The position numbers and the translations under genes were made by a program. The notes beneath the pieces were generated by a model, which was not told where the DNA came from, made no database searches, and was given only the letters and a program-made list of their open reading frames with translations. Shown here piece after piece: positions 6,757 to 12,562 of a DNA stretch of 14,040 bases. The stretch is from CAZBQC01 sp964494015 (GTDB lineage: Bacteria; Bacillota_I; Bacilli_A; RF39; UBA660), in the NCBI GenBank assembly GCA_964494015.1, contig CAZBQC010000025.1:1-14040 (forward strand), read 5' to 3'. Positions within the stretch are counted from its first letter, which is position 1. Each line of letters opens with the position of its first letter.

Positions 6757-7737
6757 ATGAAAAGAATGTTAACAGGAATAACACCTAGTGGTACAATTAC
6801 TTTAGGTAACTATATTGGAGCTATCAAGCAGATGGTAGAATATCAAGATAGTTACGATTCTTATATTTTTATCGCCGATATGCATGCCATTACTATTCCG
6901 CAAGAAAAGGGAGAGTTAACTCAAAATATTCGCCGTCTCGTGGCTTTGTATTTAGCATGTGGTATTGATAAGAATAAAAATAAAATTTTTATTCAGTCGG
7001 AAAATATTTATCATGCTAATATTTCTTGGATTCTAGAATGCAACACTTACTATGGGGAATTAAGTAGGATGACTCAATTTAAAGATAAAAGTAGAAAAAA
7101 TGCCAATTTTACTAGTGGACTCTTAACTTATCCGGTGTTAATGGCTGCGGATATTTTAGCTTACGATACCGATATTGTGCCCGTTGGAATTGATCAAAAG
7201 CAGCATGTGGAACTTGCTCGTGATATTGCCATTCGTTTTAACAAAAAATATGGTGAAACTTTTAAAGTTCCAGAACCATTTATCAAAAAAGAGGGTACTA
7301 AAATAACGAATTTAGTCGATCCGACAAAAAAGATGAGTAAATCGGAAGAGAATACCAAGGGAGTCATTAATCTATTGGACTCATTAGAAGATATTGAGAA
7401 GAAAATTATGTCGGCAACGACTGATTCGGATAATAAGGTTAAGTATGATCCAATTAACAAACCAGGGATTTCTAATTTATTGAATATTGTGGCTAGTCTA
7501 GAAAACATCGGTGTCCCTGAATTAGAAACTAGGTATCAGGATTATTCTTATCGTGATTTTAAGAAAAGTGTAGCTGAAATAGTTATGAGGGAAATTAAAA
7601 AGATTCAGGATCGATACTATCAGTTAATCGACAGTAAAGAATTAGATGATATTTTGGACAAAGGTTTAGCGGAAACTTTAGTCCAAGCAAAAGCCAAATA
7701 TGAACAAATGAAAGAAAGAATTGGGCTACATCGATAA
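6757..7737 (+). CDS. trpS: Tryptophan-tRNA ligase (TrpRS)
   Basis: This class I synthetase charges tRNA-Trp with tryptophan using ATP. The 326-residue length is normal for bacterial TrpRS. The N-terminus has TPSGTITLGNYIGA (9-22), where TLGN stands for the HIGH motif, followed by the FIADMHAIT strand. The middle contains TSGLLTYPVLMAADILAYD and VPVGIDQKQHVELARDIA, the Trp-binding half of the Rossmann fold. The KMSKS loop is at 192-196 (exact KMSKS). A helical anticodon-binding domain completes the protein. GGGAG (6746-6750) sits 6 nt before the ATG and a strong promoter precedes it. proS follows after 82 bases with its own ribosome binding site. Codon choice looks like proS and unlike the more AT-rich island genes. 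Confidence 0.98.
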   Translation: MKRMLTGITPSGTITLGNYIGAIKQMVEYQDSYDSYIFIADMHAITIPQEKGELTQNIRRLVALYLACGIDKNKNKIFIQSENIYHANISWILECNTYYGELSRMTQFKDKSRKNANFTSGLLTYPVLMAADILAYDTDIVPVGIDQKQHVELARDIAIRFNKKYGETFKVPEPFIKKEGTKITNLVDPTKKMSKSEENTKGVINLLDSLEDIEKKIMSATTDSDNKVKYDPINKPGISNLLNIVASLENIGVPELETRYQDYSYRDFKKSVAEIVMREIKKIQDRYYQLIDSKELDDILDKGLAETLVQAKAKYEQMKERIGLHR

Positions 7738-7819
7738 AATTAATCGTTCAAACTATCGTCTATTATTGCTTTAAATCAATATAATGATGTAAAAAGATAT
7801 TTTAAATAAGAGGTGGGAA

Positions 7820-9508
7820 ATGAAACTTAGTCAAGACTTTTTTTATACAATAAGAGAAAATATTAAAGATGAGGAAAGTATCAGTGGCAATTTATTAGTT
7901 AGAAGTGGAATGTTTAAGAAGGTCAGTAATGGAATTTATATGAAATTGCCACTTGGACAAAGAGTAGCCAATAATGTTAACGATATTGTTCGAAAACATA
8001 TGAACTTAAAAGGAGCTTTAGAAGTTTCAATGCCGCTTTTATTGCCGATTGAGATTTTTGAAAAATCAGGTCGAAAAACTGTTTTTGGAAGCAGTATTTT
8101 CAAATTAGATGACCGTTATAACCGTCATTATGCTCTTGGTCCCACTCACGAGGAGTTTTTTGCTTTGGCTGCTATGAACAAGGCAAAATCGTATAAAGAT
8201 TTTCCTTACATTTTATATCAAATTGGCAACAAATATCGAGATGAAATAAGACCTCGCCTTGGTTTAATCCGTATTCGTGAATTTACGATGAAGGATGCCT
8301 ATAGTTTTGATCTTAATGAGGAAGAGGGTACTAAATCTTATCAAAAAATGGCTGATGCCTATAATGATATCTTCACTGAAGTTGGGTTAAATTATGTCGT
8401 CGTCAAAGCTGACACTGGAGTCATGGGAGGCTTGTTATCTGAAGAATTTCAAGCGATAACCGATATTGGTGAAGATACGATTGTTTTATGTGAAAAATGT
8501 CAGTATGCTTCTAATCTAGAAGTTAGCAAATGTGTTTTATTAAAAGACACTAAAGAAGAAAAAATAAGGAAAATAGAAAAAGTCTATACTCCAAATAGTA
8601 GAACTATCGATGAGGTCGCTAATTTTTTACAGGAGGAAGCCAAGAAGTTTGTTAAAACTTTGATTTATAGTATCGATCATCAACTTTATGTTTGTTTAGT
8701 AAGAGGGAATCGTGAGCTTAATGAAGTAAAGTTACAAAAATTATTGGATGCTAAAGAGATAAACATTGCTACTGAGGAGGAGATTTCGAAAGAAATTAAC
8801 CTTCCAATCGGTTTTATTGGACCAGTTGGTTTAAATCTTCCTATCATCATGGACAATGAAATAGCCAATATGCAAAACTTTATTGTCGGTGCAAATATTA
8901 AAGATTATCACTTTAAAAATGTTAATATTAAGGACTTTAAACCATTATTGATTAGTGATATTGTCAATGTTCAGGAAGGCGATTTATGCCCAGTTTGTGG
9001 TCATCATTTATCTTTTAAAAAAGGTATTGAAGTAGGTAACATTTTCAAACTAGGAACAAAATACTCTCTAAGTTTGGATTTAAATTATTTGAATAATAGT
9101 AATCAGCTGATTCCGGTTTTTATGGGTAGTTACGGCATCGGTATCGAACGAATTATTGCCGCTATCGTCGAACAGAATCATGATGAAAAAGGGATCGTTT
9201 GGCCAATTAATATTTCACCTTTTAAAGTAGCCATTGTCGTTGCCAATATGAAGGATAGTTTAGCTCTTAAAAAAGCTGAAGAGTTATATGAAAAATTAAA
9301 TCGTCAGCAAATTGATACTATTTTAGATGATCGAGAAGTGTCAATTGGTGTCAAGTTCAACGATATGGATTTGATTGGTATTCCAATTAGAATCACAATT
9401 GGTAAAAACATCAATGATAATTTAGTGGAATTTAAATTGAGAAAAGCTGAAGAGATAGATAAGATTAAATACGAAGAAATCATCGAAAAAATAAAAAAAC
9501 ATCTATAA
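7820..9508 (+). CDS. proS: Proline-tRNA ligase (ProRS, bacterial type)
   Basis: This class II synthetase attaches proline to tRNA-Pro. The 562-residue protein has the class II N-terminal region with GPTHEE (107-112) and motif 2 RDEIRPRLGLIRIREFTMKDAYSF-like residues (140-163, with R140, R144 and E154). A central insertion domain (about 220-390) is the YbaK-like editing domain of bacterial-type ProRS. Motif 3 is GSYGIGIER (436-444), followed by KGIVWP, and the C-terminal anticodon-binding domain (about 460-562) includes DDREVSIGVKFNDMDLIGIP. The CPVCGH zinc-like knuckle lies about 393-398. AGGTGGG lies 4 nt before the ATG. A TATAAT at 7780-7785 may be its own -10 element, though with no good -35. 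Two terminator hairpins follow the stop. Confidence 0.98.
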   Translation: MKLSQDFFYTIRENIKDEESISGNLLVRSGMFKKVSNGIYMKLPLGQRVANNVNDIVRKHMNLKGALEVSMPLLLPIEIFEKSGRKTVFGSSIFKLDDRYNRHYALGPTHEEFFALAAMNKAKSYKDFPYILYQIGNKYRDEIRPRLGLIRIREFTMKDAYSFDLNEEEGTKSYQKMADAYNDIFTEVGLNYVVVKADTGVMGGLLSEEFQAITDIGEDTIVLCEKCQYASNLEVSKCVLLKDTKEEKIRKIEKVYTPNSRTIDEVANFLQEEAKKFVKTLIYSIDHQLYVCLVRGNRELNEVKLQKLLDAKEINIATEEEISKEINLPIGFIGPVGLNLPIIMDNEIANMQNFIVGANIKDYHFKNVNIKDFKPLLISDIVNVQEGDLCPVCGHHLSFKKGIEVGNIFKLGTKYSLSLDLNYLNNSNQLIPVFMGSYGIGIERIIAAIVEQNHDEKGIVWPINISPFKVAIVVANMKDSLALKKAEELYEKLNRQQIDTILDDREVSIGVKFNDMDLIGIPIRITIGKNINDNLVEFKLRKAEEIDKIKYEEIIEKIKKHL

Positions 9509-9525
9509 AATAACTACTTTTAGTG

Positions 9526-9553
9526 GAAACATATTTACGATGTTTCTTTTTTT
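9526..9553 (+). terminator. Rho-independent terminator after proS
   Basis: A 7-bp stem GAAACAT/ATGTTTC (9526-9532 with 9540-9546), 7-nt loop and seven T (9547-9553), 18 bases after the proS stop. Confidence 0.85.
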
Positions 9554-9555
9554 AG

Positions 9556-9595
9556 CAGAATTATTTAAATTTTGAAATAATTCTGAGATTTTTTT
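9556..9595 (+). terminator. Second hairpin terminator, or attenuator of the DGR operon
   Basis: A perfect 11-bp stem (9556-9566 with 9575-9585), an 8-nt loop, then AGA and seven T (9589-9595). It sits 2 bases after the first terminator and 61 bases before the first DGR gene. It may insulate the DGR from proS transcription, or attenuate read-through into it. Confidence 0.65.
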
Positions 9596-9656
9596 GAAAG
9601 AAATTTGAAATTAATTTTTTGCCTATTAATGTTATTCTTATAATAGGTGAATTATT

Positions 9657-10058
9657 GTGACAGTAGTTAAAATAAGAAAGTGGGTCGAGGTAATACTAAA
9701 GAACTTTGATTATTATTTATTATCAATTGGTGAAATTGGTAATTACATTGTAAAGGAGGAATATATTTTTAAATATATTAAAAAGGAAGAATTGTCGTTA
9801 GACTATATAATACTAGATGAATCAGCCATAATTGAAAGAATAAAATATATAAATTATGTTATAAATGCTTTTAATAAATTATCTAAAGAGGAAAGAATTA
9901 TCATCTATTACTTATATATTGACAAGGTAAAAATTACTTCAGAATCAATATGTGAAAAATTGAATGTTTCATTATCTAAGTATTTTAGAGATAAAAATGT
10001 AGCTATTACTAGATTTGCCTATGCTTTAGGAATTGGAGAGAATATAAAAAATGAATGA
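9657..10058 (+). CDS. ArpU/sigma region 4-like regulator at the head of the DGR operon
   Basis: The 133-residue protein has a helical N-terminal half and a C-terminal segment, LSKEERIIIYYLYIDKVKI, followed by SICEKLNVSLSKYFRDKNVAITRFAYALGI (about 95-128). This is the pattern of sigma-70 region 4 and of phage ArpU-type late transcription regulators: a conserved L-x-x-E-E/R helix, then a helix-turn-helix ending in A-x-A-L-G. The GTG start follows AGGTGA (9645-9650) by 6 nt. Its end overlaps the next gene by 8 bases, so it is translationally coupled to the retroelement genes. It may activate the DGR promoter or its target. It could also be a degenerate sigma-like DNA-binding accessory protein. 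No such gene is part of the classic Bordetella phage DGR. Confidence 0.6.
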   Translation: MTVVKIRKWVEVILKNFDYYLLSIGEIGNYIVKEEYIFKYIKKEELSLDYIILDESAIIERIKYINYVINAFNKLSKEERIIIYYLYIDKVKITSESICEKLNVSLSKYFRDKNVAITRFAYALGIGENIKNE

Positions 10059-10449
10059 ATATTTAAAATATAAACAAGAATATCGTGAATATTTGATTTT
10101 AATAAAATGTGGGAAATTTTATTATGTTTATGGAGATGATGGTTATATAATTAACTACTATTTTGATTATCAGATAATAAAAAATAAAGTAGCTTTTCCA
10201 GAAACAATCTTGGAGAGAATTAAAAGAATTTTAGAGTTGGAGAAATTCGCCTATTTAATAATAGACAAAAAAATCATCTATTCTTTTAAACCTAAAGATT
10301 ATATATTAAGGTATAATCAATTGTTAGTAGAATGTAAAAAAATCTATGAATATAAAAAAAGAATTGAAAACATCAAGGACAAACTAAAATTTTATATAAT
10401 TACTAGGGAAATTGATGAAAAATTAGTTTTGATTGAAGAAATACTGTGA
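10051..10449 (+). CDS. MutS domain I-like DGR accessory protein
   Basis: The 132-residue protein resembles only the N-terminal mismatch-recognition domain of MutS. YKQEYREYLILIKCGKFYYVYGDDGYII (about 7-34) parallels the MutS pattern of a helix, an L-L-F-R strand, G-x-F-Y-E-L-F and D-A. KVAFPETILERIKRIL followed by the YLIID strand (about 47-72) parallels the MutS segment AGIPYHALDxYLxxLV plus VAICEQ. The mismatch-wedge motif F-x-E appears here as F-Y-Y, so the key Glu is missing. The C-terminal half is a charged helical region. The ATPase and clamp of MutS are absent. It overlaps its upstream neighbour by 8 bases and its downstream neighbour by 4. Small MutS-like proteins have, as far as I recall, been reported beside some other DGRs, so a role in homing is likely, but its mechanism is unknown. 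Confidence 0.7.
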   Translation: MNEYLKYKQEYREYLILIKCGKFYYVYGDDGYIINYYFDYQIIKNKVAFPETILERIKRILELEKFAYLIIDKKIIYSFKPKDYILRYNQLLVECKKIYEYKKRIENIKDKLKFYIITREIDEKLVLIEEIL

Positions 10450-10814
10450 AAGAATTGTTAATTATAACCAATATTAAAAAAACTTATCTCTATTTTGATA
10501 AACTTTTAATAAATTATCCAACTAAAGAACTTGAAATAAAGATTAAAATCAAAGAATTGATTTATAGCTTACTAGAATTATCTTATCAGGCTAATAATGA
10601 AGATAGGAATGAAAAAAGACTTTATTTTCAAAAGGAAATGATTACTAAAATCAAATTGCTAGATTTTATGATCAATACTTCTTATGATAAAAAAGCCATT
10701 ACGAAAAAGCAACTATTGACGATTGGCAAGCATCTGACTAATATCAATATTTTGATTAGGGCCTGGATAAAGAGTGATGAAAAGAATAAAGAATGTTTAC
10801 TCGAAAATAAATAA
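10446..10814 (+). CDS. avd: Avd-like accessory variability determinant
   Basis: The 122-residue protein is all-helical and basic and matches the Avd/four-helix-bundle family: an N-terminal helix (KKTYLYFDKLLINYPTKE), a long second helix (IKELIYSLLELSYQANN), a third with RLYFQKEMITKIKLLDFMINTSYD, and a fourth beginning ITKKQLLTIGKHLTNINILIRAW (about 87-110). The final pattern of ITKKQ..., a run of L/I and a terminal aromatic W is characteristic of DGR Avd. Avd forms a pentamer that binds the RT and the DGR RNA and is needed for cDNA synthesis. The start is GTG at 10446, overlapping the preceding stop as GTGA, which couples translation. Its 3' end overlaps the RT gene by 38 bases. Confidence 0.88.
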   Translation: MKELLIITNIKKTYLYFDKLLINYPTKELEIKIKIKELIYSLLELSYQANNEDRNEKRLYFQKEMITKIKLLDFMINTSYDKKAITKKQLLTIGKHLTNINILIRAWIKSDEKNKECLLENK

Positions 10815-12021
10815 TCTTGATCATATTATTGATATTTATCGAAAACAGGTAAGGATTAATACAAAAAATAAATATCGACTGGAGCAATTTGAAGATTTTT
10901 TCATTGAACAGATTACTACCATTAAGGAAATGATAAATGAGAAAAAGATTACTTTTAGTCGTTATAGTTTATTTCTGCTTAGGTCCCCCAAATATAGAAT
11001 AATCATGCGACAAACGATTAGAGATAAGATTATAAACCAATTAGTTGCTAAATATATATTAGTTGATTCATTAGATCGTAAATTGTTGGATAGCAATGTG
11101 GCAACAAGAGTAAAAAAGGGGACACATTATGGTATAAAGTTAATTAAAAAGTATCTAAACGAAGCAAAACATCAAAACAATGAATTCTACGTTTTAAAAT
11201 GCGACATTACTAAGTATTTTTACAATATCAATCATGAAATTTTACTCAAGAAATTGGAAAATTCCATAAAAGATCAAGATGCTATTGAAATCATTAAAAA
11301 AATCCTAGAAACTACTAATGATAGTTATATTAATAATAGGGTAAGGGAATTAAAAAATAAAGAGATTATCAGATACCCAAATAAGAGAAATGAGATAAAT
11401 AAAATACCAGAATACAATTATGGAAAGGGCTTGCCAATTGGTAATACTACTAGTCAGATTTTAGCAGTTTTTTACTTGAATGATCTAGATCATTATATTA
11501 AAAGAGAACTACATATCAAACATTACATTAGGTATATGGATGATTTTGTCTTGATTCATTCGGATAAAGAGTATTTAAAGAAAGTTTTTGAAGTAATTAA
11601 AGATAAATTGAAACAAGAATATGACTTATCGCTAAATAGCAAAAGCAAAATTATTCATATTAAAAATGGTTTAGAATTTTTAGGATTTAGGTTTATTATC
11701 ACTAATCGAAATAAATTGATATTAAAAGTTAAGAATGATACTAAAAAACGTTTTAAGAGAAAAATAAAAAAGGCTTTAGCCAAAAAAGAAAATCAAAAAT
11801 TAGAAGTTTTACTGGCTAGTTATAAAGGTCATTTAGGTTTCGGTAATTGTCGAAATTTGATGAAAAAGGTATTAGCATCGAAAGGTGTTGATATAAGGGA
11901 TAAAACTAATGCTTCTAACTCGTGGAATGTGCGTAATGTGAACGCTAATGGCAACGCTAACAACAACAACGCGATGAACTCCAACGGCGTCCGCCCAACT
12001 TTGATAAAAACTGAAGAATAA
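10777..12021 (+). CDS. DGR reverse transcriptase, with the template repeat read at its C-terminus
   Basis: The 414-residue protein shows the RT palm in order: domain 3 with LKCDITKYF (D143 catalytic), domain 4 GLPIGNTTSQ (218-227), whose IGxxxSQ is the DGR-RT signature, domain 5 YMDD (253-256, D255 and D256 catalytic), and domains 6-7 ending FLGFRF (301-306). A basic thumb follows (about 310-376). Residues 378-407 are the translation of the template repeat, giving an Asn-rich tail (NASNSWNVRNVNANGN...), then TLIKTEE and stop. The ATG at 10777 is preferred; a GTG immediately before it would add one residue. It overlaps avd by 38 bases. The RT copies TR RNA with adenine-specific errors. The Asn tail is probably a by-product of TR placement, or may be tolerated because the tail lies outside the fold. 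Confidence 0.96.
   Translation: MKRIKNVYSKINNLDHIIDIYRKQVRINTKNKYRLEQFEDFFIEQITTIKEMINEKKITFSRYSLFLLRSPKYRIIMRQTIRDKIINQLVAKYILVDSLDRKLLDSNVATRVKKGTHYGIKLIKKYLNEAKHQNNEFYVLKCDITKYFYNINHEILLKKLENSIKDQDAIEIIKKILETTNDSYINNRVRELKNKEIIRYPNKRNEINKIPEYNYGKGLPIGNTTSQILAVFYLNDLDHYIKRELHIKHYIRYMDDFVLIHSDKEYLKKVFEVIKDKLKQEYDLSLNSKSKIIHIKNGLEFLGFRFIITNRNKLILKVKNDTKKRFKRKIKKALAKKENQKLEVLLASYKGHLGFGNCRNLMKKVLASKGVDIRDKTNASNSWNVRNVNANGNANNNNAMNSNGVRPTLIKTEE
11908..11997 (+). repeat. DGR template repeat (TR)
   Basis: Ninety bases matching the VR at 13736-13825 with an offset of 1828. It contains 28 adenines, 26 of them in thirteen AAY codons (Asn in the RT frame). Differences from VR occur at 11908, 11917, 11926, 11927, 11936, 11941, 11953, 11960, 11968, 11977, 11983 and 11984, all A in TR, with four changes each to T, C and G. 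The 62 non-A bases are all identical. It is notably GC-richer and more structured in codon pattern than its surroundings. The 3' end GGCGTCCGCCCA (11986-11997) is the likely IMH*-equivalent. It lies wholly within the RT ORF. Confidence 0.97.
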
Positions 12022-12198
12022 ATGTGAGTATTAAACATTTATTAAGAAGCTTATCAAAACAAGTTTTATTCCTGCTTTGTAAAAAAAGCAAAAAAATAAA
12101 TACTGTTAATCATACTAGTAAATTTGTTTGAAAGTATAATTAATATCCAAGTATTTAGATTAAAATATTCTATATCATTAAGATTTAGAATATTTTAA
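11998..12198 (+). ncRNA. Structured 3' region of the DGR RNA, downstream of TR
   Basis: Just past TR, an 8-bp stem (12000-12007 with 12051-12058) encloses a 9-bp stem-loop (12017-12025 with 12035-12043) that contains the RT stop codon. A 6-bp hairpin follows (12073-12078 with 12085-12090), and a perfect 13-bp hairpin (12160-12172 with 12186-12198). In the Bordetella phage DGR the RNA 3' of TR is needed for Avd and RT binding and for priming. Here RT lies upstream of TR, so this intergenic stretch is the natural candidate for that role. It may also contain the end of the operon transcript. Structures are read by eye and AT-rich DNA forms such stems more easily than average. Confidence 0.45.
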
Positions 12199-12209
12199 GT
12201 AGAAAAGCT

Positions 12210-12240
12210 TTAGACACAATAAAACATTTATTAGGTCTAA
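12210..12240 (-). terminator. Hairpin behind the divergent Xre gene
   Basis: Two stacked 6-bp stems (12210-12215 with 12235-12240, and 12218-12223 with 12227-12232) with a 2+2 mismatch and a 3-nt loop lie 14 bases past the stop of the minus-strand regulator. The minus-strand T run after it is only four, so termination is plausible but not certain. It would also stop plus-strand read-through poorly. Confidence 0.4.
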
Positions 12241-12254
12241 TTATAAATATATTA

Positions 12255-12458
12255 TTAATCTTTGATAATAGCAATTAATTCTCCTGGAGTACAATTTAAG
12301 TTCTTACAAAAATCTTCTATGTATTTGAATGAAATCATCGTTGTTTCACCGCGGATAATTCTATTAATATTTCGATAGGTAATGTTCATTCGTTGACATA
12401 GCCAATATTTGCTTTTATTGTTTTTCTTTAAAAGATATTCAATATTTAATTTGATCAT
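12255..12458 (-). CDS. Xre-family helix-turn-helix regulator, divergent to the DGR target
   Basis: The 67-residue protein is a lone Cro/CI-type helix-turn-helix: helix IEYLLKKNNKSKYWLCQRMNI, recognition region TYRNINRIIRGETTMISF, then IEDFCKNLNCTPGELIAI, the usual five-helix order with the G-E-T turn. Such small proteins act as dimeric repressors or activators. It is read opposite to the DGR genes, from between TR and the target gene, with its start 105 bases from the target ATG. GGGATG lies upstream of the ATG and a possible -10 TACAAT on the minus strand at 12482-12477. The divergent layout suggests control of the target promoter, of itself, or both. The closest known members are generic Firmicutes regulators, so function is inferred from position. 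Confidence 0.85.
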   Translation of the reverse strand: MIKLNIEYLLKKNNKSKYWLCQRMNITYRNINRIIRGETTMISFKYIEDFCKNLNCTPGELIAIIKD

Positions 12459-12505
12459 AATGTAATCATCCCATTAATTGTATAAAAATCTAAAAAAATA
12501 AATAA

Positions 12506-12520
12506 GGTACTTGCGTTACC
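12506..12520. promoter_or_regulatory. Possible operator: GGTA-N7-TACC inverted repeat over the -35 box
   Basis: A symmetric GGTA/TACC with seven bases between lies exactly over the -35 box of the target-gene promoter (12511-12516). It is a short half-site pair, the size bound by Xre dimers, and lies between that regulator and the target. Only 4+4 bases are symmetric, so chance is quite possible. Confidence 0.3.
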
Positions 12521-12539
12521 GGCATTTTAATTTTATAAT
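12511..12539 (+). promoter_or_regulatory. Promoter of the variable pilin-like gene
   Basis: TTGCGT (12511-12516), exactly 17 bases, then a perfect TATAAT (12534-12539). The predicted transcript begins near 12546. This leaves 17 bases before the ATG at 12563 but only about 5 before an alternative ATG at 12551, and supports the later start. The target thus has its own promoter separate from the RT operon. Confidence 0.75.
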
Positions 12540-12562
12540 AGAAGTGGAAGATGGTGTTAAAA

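Noticed and set aside
9616..9644. TATAAT at 9639-9644 as the DGR operon promoter
   Set aside because: A start site from this box would fall after the AGGTGA ribosome binding site and about 6 bases before the GTG, and the -35 at the right distance is poor. The real promoter of the operon is not identified.
11829..12038. Minus-strand reading frame over the TR
   Set aside because: It is the shadow of the RT 3' end and TR; the TR codon pattern is explained by the plus strand.
12073..12090. 6-bp A/T-rich hairpin as a terminator of the RT operon
   Set aside because: Only A, not T, follows on the plus strand, and the minus-strand reading also lacks a T run after the stem.
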